From: Novosphingobium chloroacetimidivorans
GTDB taxonomy: Bacteria; Pseudomonadota; Alphaproteobacteria; Sphingomonadales; Sphingomonadaceae
Assembly (NCBI RefSeq): GCF_014204535.1
Contig: NZ_JACHLR010000009.1
Span: 1 to 64,000, forward strand
DNA: 64,000 nt
Reading direction: 5' to 3'
Shown piece by piece: positions 1 to 8,223 of the stretch (positions are counted from its first letter, which is position 1; every line of letters begins with the position of its first letter). The notes below the pieces were generated by a model. That model was not told the origin of the DNA, did no database searches, and worked only from the letters and a program-made list of their open reading frames with translations. Both the position numbers and the translations under genes were made by a program.

Positions 1-2
1 CC

Positions 3-95
3 ACCCGCTACGACAAGCGAGATGATAACTTCCTCGCGTCAGTCCAACTTGCATCCATACGGATTTGGCTGCGACATAATGAGTCGGTGGCCTAG
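3..95 (+). pseudogene. C-terminal end of an IS5-type transposase, cut by the window edge
   Basis: Frame 3 from the window edge is open for 30 codons to a TAG. It encodes a tail beginning TRYDKRDDNFLASVQLAS, which matches the conserved C-terminal end of IS5-family DDE transposases (RYDK then FLA.VQLAS). Only this end is inside the window, so whether the element is intact or a remnant cannot be told. The terminator-like hairpin that follows and an inverted pair GCATTTTC/GAAAATGC near 140-182 fit the right end of such an element. Family assignment is by recall of the motif, not by search. Confidence 0.6.
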
Positions 96-133
96 AGCGC
101 CTTCACCATGAGTGCAGACGCTCTAGTTTTTTT
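92..133 (+). terminator. Rho-independent terminator after the transposase tail
   Basis: CTAGAGCG (92-99) and CGCTCTAG (119-126) form a perfect 8-bp stem with a 19-nt loop. It is followed directly by seven T residues (127-133). It overlaps the stop codon of the transposase tail and faces the right direction to end its transcript. Confidence 0.65.
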
Positions 134-139
134 GATGCC

Positions 140-187
140 GCATTTTCCGAGTCACTGACGTGAACGGTCAACTTGAAAATGCTCTAG
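140..187. repeat. Possible right end of the IS element
   Basis: GCATTTTC at 140-147 and GAAAATGC at 175-182 are inverted copies, and CTAG follows at 183-186. Terminal inverted repeats of IS5-like elements often sit just past the transposase gene. The left end is outside the window, so this is inference. Confidence 0.3.
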
Positions 188-204
188 CCGGAAACGTCGC
201 GTTC

Positions 205-266
205 TGACGAGAATCCCCTCCGTCACGCGCTACGCGCGCGCCACCTCCCCGGCTCGGGGAGGACAG
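205..266. repeat. Palindromic intergenic repeat, CCTCCCC/GGGGAGG type
   Basis: CCTCCCC (244-250) and GGGGAGG (256-262) flank a short loop, preceded by a GC-rich palindrome around 225-240. The same core recurs twice in the element at 18681-18834. It lies directly after the stop of the acyltransferase gene and could act as a transcript end. Confidence 0.5.
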
Positions 267-1490
267 CTAACCCGGAGCGCCCTCGGCGTCCTCTCCCGGA
301 GGCGTCTCGATCGGCGCTTGCGGCCGCCTGGCCGTGCGCTTCAGGCCGATCAGCGGGCGCAGCGGGCCGATCGCGCGTCCTGCGAAGTAGAACGCCAGCG
401 ACCCTGCCGCAGTGCCGAGCACCAAGGCCGCGAACTCGACGAGAGGTGACGGACGCAGCGCTCGCAGCCAATAGCCGATGAGCAGGATCAGGCTCTGGTG
501 GACGATGTAGAAAGGGAACACCGCTTCGGCCAATGTCGTGCGCCATCTGCCCTCGCGGTTCCAGAAGCGGTCGGCTATGCCGAACAGGGCGATGATCGCG
601 CCCCATGACTGCGTCGCACGCGCGATGCGGAACGGGTCCTGCCATTGGTCGGGGATGGGCGTGTCCCCCGGATAGCTCCACTCGTACGCCGAGACGCCCA
701 GGTAGCCGAGCACGGCCAACACGGCCGCCAGCTTCCATTGCCGGGCAATCGCCAGCCGCACCCCTTCCGACTTGCGGAGCAGCACGCCGAACAGGAACAT
801 CGGCAGGTAGGCCGCATGGGCGTGCAGATCGTTGACGAAGTCATGGTTGTCAGTCCAGCCACCCGGCAAGCGGCGCGCCAGATAGATCCAGCCGATCCCA
901 AGTGGCAGCAGCCACCAGCCCTCCAGCGCTCGCTCGACCGTGTCGTGCAGCCAGGTTCGCGCCCTCGCCGGCAGCAGCCTCAGCAAGCCGAGCACCAGCG
1001 TGTAGGCCAACAGGTAGACCACGAACCACAAGTGCATCCAGCTGGGCACGACGATGCCGTCGAGGTTGCGGAAGGTGAAGTAGTCGTGCGCGAGGAACCA
1101 CAGGTACGAATGGTCGTAGCCCTTGGCCATCGTCAGCCAGACCCACGGCTGCGGCGGCACGATCACCGCCATGCCGAACAGCAGCGGGATGCCGAGCCGG
1201 GCCAATCGGCCCCGCAGGAACCTGGCCGTCCCCCCCGCCCGCGCGAACACCGCCGCGCTGGCATAGCCCGAAATCGCAAACAGCAGCGACAGGCGCCAGG
1301 CGTTCAGCGCGAGGAGCGGATAGGCCACCCACTCGAACGTCCGCAGCGCCTTCAGCTCGTACGGCCATTTCGAGAAGACGAGCCCGACATGGTACAGGAT
1401 CAACAGCGCAAAGGCGCCGATGCGCAGCCAGTCCATCCCGTAGTGCCGTGACGACATCGGGCCTGCAGGCGTCGCGTAGTGAGCTGACAT
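267..1490 (-). CDS. Acyltransferase 3 family membrane protein
   Basis: A 407-residue polytopic membrane protein of the acyltransferase-3 (OafA/MdoC-like) family, which moves acyl groups onto sugars or glycans at the inner membrane. The opening MDWLRIGAFALLILYHVG is the typical first helix with its conserved Arg and His (residues 19-36). Roughly ten hydrophobic segments follow, with the usual ISGY motif after the second. The order resembles the OpgC/MdoC branch, but the acceptor cannot be named. The start at 1490 has GGAG a few bases upstream; an internal ATG at codon 12 is an alternative. It stands alone, beside a minus-strand MFS gene. Confidence 0.85.
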   Translation of the reverse strand: MSAHYATPAGPMSSRHYGMDWLRIGAFALLILYHVGLVFSKWPYELKALRTFEWVAYPLLALNAWRLSLLFAISGYASAAVFARAGGTARFLRGRLARLGIPLLFGMAVIVPPQPWVWLTMAKGYDHSYLWFLAHDYFTFRNLDGIVVPSWMHLWFVVYLLAYTLVLGLLRLLPARARTWLHDTVERALEGWWLLPLGIGWIYLARRLPGGWTDNHDFVNDLHAHAAYLPMFLFGVLLRKSEGVRLAIARQWKLAAVLAVLGYLGVSAYEWSYPGDTPIPDQWQDPFRIARATQSWGAIIALFGIADRFWNREGRWRTTLAEAVFPFYIVHQSLILLIGYWLRALRPSPLVEFAALVLGTAAGSLAFYFAGRAIGPLRPLIGLKRTARRPQAPIETPPGEDAEGAPG

Positions 1491-1635
1491 CGCGCTCCGA
1501 TCCCGGGCCGGTTCAATCGTGGGCCGCCCAAATCCTGAAGCGGCGCTGCTAGCAGCGCGCGCCCGCTGCTGGAATAGCGTTTCCGATCAGCCGTGCCGAA
1601 GCCGCCGCGCCTTCGTTCCGGAGCCGGTCACTGGC

Positions 1636-2910
1636 TCAGCCAGCGCCGGGGCTGCCCGCCTCGCCGCTCCAGCTTGGGTATGCGCGGAGCCCGAACAACA
1701 GCAGCGAGCTCAGCAACGTGATCCCGAACCCGCCCCAGAGCAGCACCTCGTAGCTTCCCCAGGTGTCGTGGATCCATCCGCCGAGGACTGGGCCGAGGCC
1801 CGAGCCCGCAGCGATCAGGCTGGCCATGGCGCCGAAGATCGTTCCGAACTTGCGCATGCCGGTATACGCGGCGGTCAGGTAGCCGACGAGCTGGAGCTTG
1901 GTGCCGCCCGCATAGCCGTTGATCATCATGGCGAGGACGATCACCGCCGTCGGCGCGCCGGGCCAGAGCAGCAGGACATACGTCATCGATGTCGCCGCGA
2001 TCGTGATCCCGCCAACCCAGCGCGCCGGATAGCGGTCCAGCAGCACGCCGGTGACCAGCTTGCCCAAGATCCCGACCAGCCCCGCCAGCCCTGCGTAAAA
2101 CGCAGCCGTGGTGCGACCGACGCCGACTTCCTCGAGAATGGGTATCTGGTGGACGATCAATGCGACCGTCGCGGTCATGATCACGAAGGTCGAGATCGCG
2201 ATGCGCCACAAGTCCGGATTTCGCCAGGCTTCCGACACACTCAGCCCGGGCACATCGAGCAGCGACGCGCTCGCACTGCAGGCGGGTTCGGCCATGCGCT
2301 TGCGCCGGCTGATGTCGTAGCCATCGCGCAGCCAGACGACGCTTAGCAGCACCGCCAGGGCGCCCCAGCCGAGCCCCAGCCACACGTAAGCACCGCGCCA
2401 GCCGAACGCGTCGATCAGGTAGTTGGTCAGGGGCGGCACAATTCCCTGCGCAAGCGCCGAGCCGGACAGCACGACTCCCAGCGCCAGCCCGCGACCGGCA
2501 TCGAAGGTGCTGTTGACCGCCGCCGTCCACACGGTCGACTTGGTGGCGAGCGCCGCCAGCGCGTAAAGCGTCCAGATCGCGAACCACTGGATGCGCGAAC
2601 CGGTGAGCAGGCTGAGCGAGGCGATCACTCCGGCCATCAGGATCAAGCCGGGGATCGCCATGCGCCGCGTCCCCCACTTGTCGATGAACACGCCGAACAG
2701 CGGCGAGCCGAGGAAGGTCAACACGGCCGTAATCGACACGCCGGACGACACCAGCGTACGGCTCCAGCCGAACTCGCGGCTGAGCGGCTCGATGAACAGG
2801 CCGGTGGAGGCAGTGATCACGGCGGTGAAGGAAAAGCCGATCGACGCCGCCGCCATCATGCGCCAGTGCTCGCCGAATTCGCGCCGCGCACCCTGGTTCC
2901 CGACCGCCAA
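1636..2910 (-). CDS. MFS transporter
   Basis: A 424-residue major facilitator protein with about twelve hydrophobic helices. Typical landmarks are present: FGWSRT in the first periplasmic loop, D-x-x-GTRR in the loop between helices 2 and 3, and FGWRGAY in the middle. It resembles the oxalate/formate or monocarboxylate type of carrier. It is clearly paralogous to the MFS protein at 43502-44758: both share EFGWSRT, LSGSA.AQ/GQ, LIDAFGWR.AY and a TxxSxxGT-type C-half. The substrate is unknown. A longer reading in another frame of this strand lacks these motifs and is a shadow. Confidence 0.88.
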   Translation of the reverse strand: MAVGNQGARREFGEHWRMMAAASIGFSFTAVITASTGLFIEPLSREFGWSRTLVSSGVSITAVLTFLGSPLFGVFIDKWGTRRMAIPGLILMAGVIASLSLLTGSRIQWFAIWTLYALAALATKSTVWTAAVNSTFDAGRGLALGVVLSGSALAQGIVPPLTNYLIDAFGWRGAYVWLGLGWGALAVLLSVVWLRDGYDISRRKRMAEPACSASASLLDVPGLSVSEAWRNPDLWRIAISTFVIMTATVALIVHQIPILEEVGVGRTTAAFYAGLAGLVGILGKLVTGVLLDRYPARWVGGITIAATSMTYVLLLWPGAPTAVIVLAMMINGYAGGTKLQLVGYLTAAYTGMRKFGTIFGAMASLIAAGSGLGPVLGGWIHDTWGSYEVLLWGGFGITLLSSLLLFGLRAYPSWSGEAGSPGAG

Positions 2911-3057
2911 ACCCTGCTCCTCGCACCTTGCGCTCTATGCGGCGCCGGCAGGGCTTATCCGGATTTTGGGCGACTGCCAAATATTGGAGCCGTGGTCAGA
3001 CCCGCTCGCGTGCCCCTCCCAGCGCATCACTCCCTGACGCCATCCCCTCCCTTCGTC

Positions 3058-3077
3058 ATTCCCGGGAAAGCGGGAAT
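3058..3077. repeat. Short REP-like inverted repeat
   Basis: ATTCCCG (3058-3064) and CGGGAAT (3071-3077) form a 7-bp stem with a 6-nt loop. This is the core of an intergenic palindrome seen in many proteobacterial genomes. Confidence 0.45.
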
Positions 3078-3220
3078 CCATCTCCAACGCTCGCTGCTTC
3101 CGCAGGTATGATGGGACCATCAAATCCTTCGCATTCGGCATGCTGCCAACTGGCATCGAGCTAATCGCATCTTACGCAGACGGATGCCTGCCTCAGCGGG
3201 AACGACGAGGAACAGGAACG

Positions 3221-3251
3221 GCCCGGCCATCCGCGGCGCGGACGACCGGGC
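3221..3251 (-). terminator. Terminator-like hairpin after the secreted protein gene
   Basis: Two 15-nt arms (3221-3235 and 3237-3251) pair along their whole length with only G-T wobbles. The hairpin lies 7 nt past the stop of the minus-strand gene at 3258, and T-rich sequence (CGTTCCTGTTCC) follows in that direction. Confidence 0.5.
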
Positions 3252-3257
3252 TGTTCT

Positions 3258-3701
3258 TCACGGTTGCGTCGCGCCAGCCTTTTCCTTGGGCGTCGTGACC
3301 TCGTGCTCCCTGGAGATCACCGGCTTCTCGCCCCGCTCCTTGTAGATCGACATCGAGTGCGACGTATCCGCGCCGTTCTTGCTGGCGCGGCTGCGAGACA
3401 TGGCGCGGGCGCGTTCATCTTCGTCGCGCGCGGTCGCGGTGGTCCGCTGGCTCGCGGTGTTCTGGTTGAAGGTGGCGCTGCCCTCGGTCGTCGCGGTGCC
3501 GCCGTTCGCGGCGCGCGCATCGCCGGTTCCCGAAACGCCGACGCTGTCGGGCGTGCCCGTGGCGCTGCCGCTCGTCGAGGCGGATACGTCGCCGGTGGTC
3601 GGAGTGGACGCGGAAGTGCCGGTAGTCGGCGCTTGCTGCGCCTGTGCCGCCGCGCAAATGCCGAGCGCGAGAGCGGAAGCGGTAAGGATGAGCTTGTTCA
3701 T
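3258..3701 (-). CDS. Secreted low-complexity protein, unknown function
   Basis: 147 residues if it starts at the ATG at 3701, chosen because GGGAGAC sits 7 nt upstream; an in-frame start five codons earlier would place that site inside the gene. The N-terminus (MNKLILTASALALGI, cut near AQA-QQ) is a clear Sec signal peptide. The mature part is Thr/Ser/Gly/Ala-rich and probably disordered, ending in a charged segment with DEDERARAMSRSR and a tail rich in Lys, Glu and Pro. I do not recognise a family. It is the last of three tandem minus-strand genes for small secreted proteins of similar bias. Confidence 0.72.
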   Translation of the reverse strand: MNKLILTASALALGICAAAQAQQAPTTGTSASTPTTGDVSASTSGSATGTPDSVGVSGTGDARAANGGTATTEGSATFNQNTASQRTTATARDEDERARAMSRSRASKNGADTSHSMSIYKERGEKPVISREHEVTTPKEKAGATQP

Positions 3702-3726
3702 GGCGATGTCTCCCATCGATGTTTTG

Positions 3727-4059
3727 TTATGGACCGGCGGGCGAGCGCCGCTCGTCGATCAAGATCGTGCAGCCACTCTCGTCGCGGTTGACAGTGATCG
3801 AGCGCTGTCCGTCCGAGGACGATGCGCTGCTGGACCGTGTGCTGCCGCTTCCCCGTGCCGAGACGGAGCTATGCGAGTTGACGCTGACATTGCCGGCGCC
3901 AGTTCTGCGCACGCTGCTCGCGTGCGTGGAGCCGTCATCCTTGACCCACGCCTCCTGCCGCGTTCCATCGGCAAGATAGTGAATGCGATGACACTGCCCG
4001 GCCGGCGCCGGACCGTTCGCGGACGCTGCAGTTGCAAGCATGAGCAGGAAGGCCGGCAT
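3727..4059 (-). CDS. Small secreted protein with paired cysteines, unknown function
   Basis: 110 residues. The N-terminus MPAFLLMLATAASA is a short signal peptide. The mature chain has a Cys near each end (in GQCHRIHYL and SGCTILID), so one disulfide is possible, with a Ser/Gly-rich middle. The start has GGAGAA 5-6 nt upstream. It lies between two other small secreted protein genes on the same strand, 25 nt before one and about 60 nt after the other, so the three may form one unit. No family is recognised. Confidence 0.62.
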   Translation of the reverse strand: MPAFLLMLATAASANGPAPAGQCHRIHYLADGTRQEAWVKDDGSTHASSVRRTGAGNVSVNSHSSVSARGSGSTRSSSASSSDGQRSITVNRDESGCTILIDERRSPAGP

Positions 4060-4080
4060 GACTGTTCTCCGCGAAAGCTC

Positions 4081-4102
4081 GGGGGCGGGCAGACCCGCCC
4101 CC
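4081..4102 (-). terminator. GC-rich hairpin between two secreted protein genes
   Basis: GGGGGCGGG (4081-4089) and CCCGCCCCC (4094-4102) form a perfect 9-bp stem with a CAGA loop. It follows the stop of the gene at 4120 and is followed on that strand by GAGCTTTCGC. The U-tract is weak, so it may attenuate rather than stop transcription. Confidence 0.45.
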
Positions 4103-4119
4103 TGCTCTTCGCCCCTCGT

Positions 4120-4569
4120 TCAGCGAGGCGTGGTCGTGCCGGTCGGCGCAGTGGGCGCGGTCGGGGTGGTCGAGTTCGCGGTCGCGTCTCCGTAGACTTC
4201 ACCGGTAGAGCCGTTGCGATCGGTCGAGCCATACGCGTCGACGGTGGTCGAGGTGGACTGGTCGCCCGTTCCGGTCGCGGTGCCGCCGGCGGTCACGCCG
4301 CCTGTCGCGCGGTTGCGATCGGTGTAGACCGTGCCCGAGCCATGCGTGCTTGCAGAGTTCGTCGCGTCGGAGTTGGTGCCGCGCTGGCGGTCTGCATGGT
4401 TGCGGTGCTTGCCGCGGGTCTGCGCACCGGCAGAAGCGCCGCCTGCGGCCGACCCTGCGGGCGTGGACGCACTTGCCCCACCGCTTGCCGTGCCAGTCGT
4501 ATCCTGCGCCATTGCAGGAACTGCCGCGAGACCAAGAGTCGCAGCCGAAACAATCAGAAGCTTACGCAT
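4120..4569 (-). CDS. Secreted Gly/Thr/Ser-rich protein, unknown function
   Basis: 149 residues. It starts MRKLLIVSAATLGLAAVPAMA, a textbook signal peptide cut after AMA, and GGAGAG lies 6 nt upstream of the ATG. The mature part is almost all Gly, Thr, Ser, Ala and Asn with a basic patch (RGKHRNHADRQR) near its start. It ends in repeated Pro-Thr (TTPTAPTAPTGTTTPR). It looks disordered. It is first of three tandem genes for small secreted proteins (4569 down to 3258). Function is unknown; an envelope or stress role is only a guess. Confidence 0.7.
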   Translation of the reverse strand: MRKLLIVSAATLGLAAVPAMAQDTTGTASGGASASTPAGSAAGGASAGAQTRGKHRNHADRQRGTNSDATNSASTHGSGTVYTDRNRATGGVTAGGTATGTGDQSTSTTVDAYGSTDRNGSTGEVYGDATANSTTPTAPTAPTGTTTPR

Positions 4570-4797
4570 GGGTACTCTCCAAAATACGCCGCCTTATGCT
4601 GGCGATGAGAGCCGCCTTCGTTGGCGGCTGCGGAGAGTAAGCGTATGGCCGAGCACTAAGTTCATGCGCTCGTCGACCGCCAATACCGTCTCGACCCCGT
4701 CTTTCACTCGGCTGAACGGAAGTGCCGACAAGTGTTCAGCGATTTCGCGATTGCAGATCGGCAGGGGTGTGTCTTCGGCCGACACACCCCGCCTATA

Positions 4798-5604
4798 TCA
4801 ACCCTCGTCAGGCTCGACCCATTTGGTGCGCGTCACGCGGGGCGAGAGATACTTCGTCGCGGTCCACCCGCCGTCCACCACGATCGACTGCCCGTTGATC
4901 ATCTCGCTGCCGGGTAGGCACAGGAATGCGATCACGCTGGCGATATCGTCAGGCTGCGCCAGCCGCGGATATGGCGTCGTCTCTACATTGGCGCGCTTGA
5001 AGCCCTCGTCCTCGAAGCGATGCGCGACCATGTCGGTCATGGTGACCCCCGGGGCGACGCAGTTCGAACGAATGCCACGCGGGCCGTACTCGCACGCCAT
5101 GTGCTCGGTCAGCGACTTCAAGCCGCCCTTGGCCGCCGAGTAGGCGCCGCCGCGACGACCGCCGATGTGCGCGAAGGTGCTGGTGACGTTCACCACGCTG
5201 GCGCCGGCGCCCAGGTGCGGGATGACATCGCGGCAGAGCCGGAACGGCGCCACCAGCATGATGTCCAGGAAATCGTCCAGCGTCGCGTCGTCGGTTTCGT
5301 CGAGCGGCTTGGGGCTGCCGACGCCGGCATTATTCACCAGCGCATCGATGCGGCCGAAGCGCTCGATCGCCTGGCGTACGATCTCGCCCGGCGCTCCAGG
5401 ATCGGTCAGGTCGGCGCTGATCGCCAGGACGTGGTCCGCATGGCCGATCTCGGCCTCGAGCGTCGCCAGCTTGTCCTTGCTGCGTCCAACGCCGACAATC
5501 GACCAGCCCTCGGCATGGAGCAGCTTGGCGGTGGCGAGCCCGATGCCGCTGCCCGCGCCGGTGATGATGGCGACCTTGCGGCCGTCTGCGTGCGTGTCGG
5601 TCAT
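4798..5604 (-). CDS. Short-chain dehydrogenase/reductase
   Basis: 268 residues of the classical SDR fold, an NAD(P)-dependent alcohol/ketone oxidoreductase. TGAGSGIG (15-22) binds the cofactor, NNAG is at 91-94, and the catalytic Ser142, Tyr155 and Lys159 (YSAAK) are in place. The C-terminus has the family's INGQSIVVDGG. The ATG at 5604 is chosen because GGAGAG lies 4 nt upstream and the Rossmann motif is at the usual depth; the open frame runs further upstream without homology. It is divergent from the CoA-transferase gene and may share its control region. The substrate is unknown. Confidence 0.9.
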   Translation of the reverse strand: MTDTHADGRKVAIITGAGSGIGLATAKLLHAEGWSIVGVGRSKDKLATLEAEIGHADHVLAISADLTDPGAPGEIVRQAIERFGRIDALVNNAGVGSPKPLDETDDATLDDFLDIMLVAPFRLCRDVIPHLGAGASVVNVTSTFAHIGGRRGGAYSAAKGGLKSLTEHMACEYGPRGIRSNCVAPGVTMTDMVAHRFEDEGFKRANVETTPYPRLAQPDDIASVIAFLCLPGSEMINGQSIVVDGGWTATKYLSPRVTRTKWVEPDEG

Positions 5605-5764
5605 GCGTCTCTCCTGATCCTTGTCGAGCGGCGTGATAACGGCAGCGGGGTGCAGCGTCGAGACGGCAGTGAACAACAGCGTTGGGTAGCAGCCCTCTTC
5701 ACCCGCGCCTCTGCTGCGATTAGGGAGTAGGCGAATCCGAACACAGGAATGGCGGCGGGGATCG
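5605..5764. promoter_or_regulatory. Divergent promoter region, SDR and CoA-transferase genes
   Basis: 160 nt separate two genes that point away from each other, so both promoters must lie here. I could not pick a convincing operator. Confidence 0.4.
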
Positions 5765-7063
5765 ATGATGGACGGCAGCGCAGGCTCGGCAACGACAGGA
5801 TCGAAGATCGCGGAACCGACGGGTGCGGAGCCGAAAGGCGCTCTGGCCGGCATCCGCGTCATCGATATGAGCCGCGTGTTCGCAGCGCCCGTCGGCGCGC
5901 AGATCCTGGGCGATCTTGGCGCAGACGTCATCAAGATCGAGCGCCCGGGCGTGGGCGACGACGGGCGCGGCTACGGCTTCAGCTGGGTGCCCGGCAAGGA
6001 CGGGATCGAGACGCGCCACTCGAGCTTCTTCACCGTCTCCAACCGCAACAAGCGATCGCTGACGCTCAACCACTCCAAGCCCGAGGGGCAGGAGGTGATC
6101 CGCAGGCTGGTCGAGACGGCGGACGTCCTGATCGAGAACTACAAGGTCGGCGACCTGAAGCGGTTCGGCCTCGACTACGAGAGCCTCAAGGCGATCAACC
6201 CGCGCCTGATCTATTGTTCGGTGACCGGCTATGGCCAGAGCGGACCGATGGCGGCGCTGCCCGGCTACGACGGCCTGTTCCAGGCGATCGGCGGCATGAT
6301 GGCGGTGACCGGCATCCCCGAAGGCCAACCCGGCGCCGGACCGCTCAAGACCGGGCCCAGCCTCGTCGACTTCGTCACCGGCCACAACACCGCCCTCGCG
6401 ATCATGGGCGCGCTGATGTACCGCGAGCGCACCGGTGAGGGGCAGTTCATCGACATCGCCCTGCTGGACAGCTCGGTGGCGATGGTCAGCCACATCATGC
6501 AGGACTACCTGATCAGCGGCACCGCGCCCCCGCGCCTGGGCAACGGGGGCAACGGCGGCGGTCCGGCCGACCTCATCTACTGCAGCGACGGGATCATCTA
6601 CCTGACCGCCGGCACCGACGAGCACTATCGGCGCTTGACCGTGCTGATGGAACAGCCCGAGCTCAACACCGATCCGCGCTTCGACAGCAACTTCAAGCGC
6701 GGCAAGACCAACCGGGCCGAGCTGATGGACATCATCAACACCTGGAGCCGCCAGTTCACCGCCGACGAGGTTCAGGCAAAGCTCGATGGCGCGGGCATCC
6801 CGGCCGCGCGCTACAACGAGCTGGCCGACGTGTGGAACGACCCGCAGGTCCAGCACCGCAACTTGCGCGCGACGACCCCGCACGCCTTTGCCGAAAGCGG
6901 GACGGTGGACCTGATCCAGAGCCCGCTCGCCCAGATGTCCGCCAGCCCGGCGACGATCCGCATGGCGCCACCGATGCTGGGCGAGCACAACGACGAAGTG
7001 CTGCGTGAGCTGGGCTACGACGACGCCGCGATTGCCGCGTTGAAGGACGCCAAGGTGGTGTGA
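5765..7063 (+). CDS. CaiB/BaiF-type CoA-transferase (family III)
   Basis: 432 residues. Family III CoA-transferases move CoA between carboxylic acids through an aspartyl-CoA intermediate. Landmarks are LAGIRVIDMSRVFAAPV.AQ.LGDLGADVIKIE near the N-terminus, NKRSLTLN, and GLFQAIGGMM. The Asp in PSLVDFVTG sits where the catalytic Asp is expected. A Gly-rich GNGGNGGG follows, as in formyl-CoA transferases. The length is normal for the family. The start could be either ATG of the pair at 5765/5768. It is divergent from an SDR and followed by a LysR gene, suggesting activation of an organic acid for breakdown. Confidence 0.92.
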   Translation: MMDGSAGSATTGSKIAEPTGAEPKGALAGIRVIDMSRVFAAPVGAQILGDLGADVIKIERPGVGDDGRGYGFSWVPGKDGIETRHSSFFTVSNRNKRSLTLNHSKPEGQEVIRRLVETADVLIENYKVGDLKRFGLDYESLKAINPRLIYCSVTGYGQSGPMAALPGYDGLFQAIGGMMAVTGIPEGQPGAGPLKTGPSLVDFVTGHNTALAIMGALMYRERTGEGQFIDIALLDSSVAMVSHIMQDYLISGTAPPRLGNGGNGGGPADLIYCSDGIIYLTAGTDEHYRRLTVLMEQPELNTDPRFDSNFKRGKTNRAELMDIINTWSRQFTADEVQAKLDGAGIPAARYNELADVWNDPQVQHRNLRATTPHAFAESGTVDLIQSPLAQMSASPATIRMAPPMLGEHNDEVLRELGYDDAAIAALKDAKVV

Positions 7064-7072
7064 GCCCTTCCA

Positions 7073-7240
7073 CCTTCCCCCGGGTCGGGGAAGGATAAGC
7101 AGGCTTGCGAGCCTGCTCGCTAGCCGGAGTTGGATGGGGGTGCAGGCGCCTGCCGGCCAGCTCCGGAAACCGCCATCCAAGCTACGCTAGCGCCTGACGG
7201 CGCATGCTGGGCTATCCTTCCCCCGGCCCGGGGGAAGGGG
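7073..7240. repeat. Compound intergenic inverted repeat, CCTTCCCCCGGG type
   Basis: The element starts with CCTTCCCC..GGGGAAGG and ends with CCTTCCCCCGG..GGGGGAAGG, each a small palindrome. Between them lie GTTGGATGGGGG-type sequence and further short inverted copies. The same arrangement recurs at 11804-11976 between other genes, so it is a mobile-like intergenic repeat. No coding sequence is seen in it. Confidence 0.6.
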
Positions 7241-7281
7241 AACTTGCCGGGCAAGTCGGACGCCATTAGGACAGCGCGACC

Positions 7282-8070
7282 ATGAAGCGCACCCACCTGC
7301 CCCTGAACGCCCTGCGCGTGTTCGATGCCGCAGCGCGCCACCTCTCGTTCACGCGCGCCGCGGACGAGCTTGCCGTCACCCCCGCGGCGGTCGGCCAGCA
7401 GATCCGCGCGCTGGAAGACGTACTGGGCGTGGTACTGTTCCGCCGCACCAGCAAGGGCCTTGAACTGACGGAAGAAGCCGGCGCCGGCCTGGAAGCGCTG
7501 CGCTCTGGCTTCCTGCATTTCGAGGGCGCGGTCCAGGCGATGCAGGCCGGCCAGTCCAGCCACGTCTACACCATCGCCGCCCCGCGCGAGTTCTTCGCCG
7601 CCTGGCTGGCGCCCCGGCTCGCGGCTTTCCGCAAGGACAATCCACAGGTGCGCTTCATCATCGTCGACGGCGAGATGACCGACTTCACCGAGGCGAACCT
7701 CGACCTTGCCGTGCGCTGGACCGAGGGACCAGGCGACCTGGAAGGCGTGGCGCTGGGTGCGGCGGAGCAAGTCGTGGTGGGCACCGGCGACTGGATCGGC
7801 TGGCCGGGCGACATCAACCCTGGTGATGACACCGAAGCCCCGGCTATCGTCGTAGGCGATGCCGGACAGGCCATGTCCGCCGCGATCTCCGGACTAGGCC
7901 GCGCGCGCGTTCCGCTGTTGCTGGCGCAGGAGATGCAGCAGACCGGCCGCATCGGTGCGCTCGATGCACCCGAACCGGCCCGTCGCGGCTACTGGCTGGT
8001 CGCTCCTGCCCCGCAATGGCGGCAGAAGAAAGTGCGCGCACTCGTCGCGGCGCTGACCGGCGAAGGCTGA
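7282..8070 (+). CDS. LysR family regulator, GcvA-like
   Basis: 262 residues, somewhat short for the family. The N-terminal winged helix-turn-helix (about residues 5-65) is clear: LNALRVFDAAARHLSFTRAA, then AVTPAAVGQQIRALE and LFRRTSKGLELTEEA. This form is typical of GcvA-like members. The effector domain follows (YTIAAPREFFAAWLAPRL) but seems shortened in its second half. It lies downstream of the CoA-transferase gene and upstream of a Rieske oxygenase on the other strand, so either may be its target. The inducer is unknown. Confidence 0.88.
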   Translation: MKRTHLPLNALRVFDAAARHLSFTRAADELAVTPAAVGQQIRALEDVLGVVLFRRTSKGLELTEEAGAGLEALRSGFLHFEGAVQAMQAGQSSHVYTIAAPREFFAAWLAPRLAAFRKDNPQVRFIIVDGEMTDFTEANLDLAVRWTEGPGDLEGVALGAAEQVVVGTGDWIGWPGDINPGDDTEAPAIVVGDAGQAMSAAISGLGRARVPLLLAQEMQQTGRIGALDAPEPARRGYWLVAPAPQWRQKKVRALVAALTGEG

Positions 8071-8082
8071 CAGCTTGCACCA

Positions 8083-8198
8083 CGTCGTCCCGGGCTTGAC
8101 TCGGGACCGGTCACGCAAGTGACGAGCCTTTCGTCGGGGCAGAAGGAAAACGAGCTCGCAAGATGGGCAACCGGTCCCGGGTCAAGCCCGGGACCGGT
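8083..8198. repeat. Two 29-nt palindromic repeats in opposite orientation
   Basis: A 29-nt unit at 8083-8111 and its inverted copy at 8170-8198 share the core GTCCCGGG..CCCGGGAC. The same unit occurs at 25899, 31478, 56474 and 61849. Here the pair lies between the convergent ends of the LysR gene and the Rieske oxygenase gene. Confidence 0.65.
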
Positions 8199-8223
8199 TG
8201 CCGTCAGCTAGGTACGGTTCGGC

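Larger units (their letters stand above)
2911..3257. other. Intergenic stretch with two palindromes, no gene
   Basis: No convincing gene is visible. It holds an inverted repeat ATTCCCG/CGGGAAT at 3058-3077, the core of a very widespread small intergenic repeat, and the hairpin at 3221-3251. The rest should contain the promoter of the MFS gene. Confidence 0.5.

Noticed and set aside
1628-2980. A 450-codon frame overlapping the MFS gene on the same strand
   Set aside because: Wrong frame: Arg-rich and without membrane helices, whereas the other frame gives a clear MFS protein.
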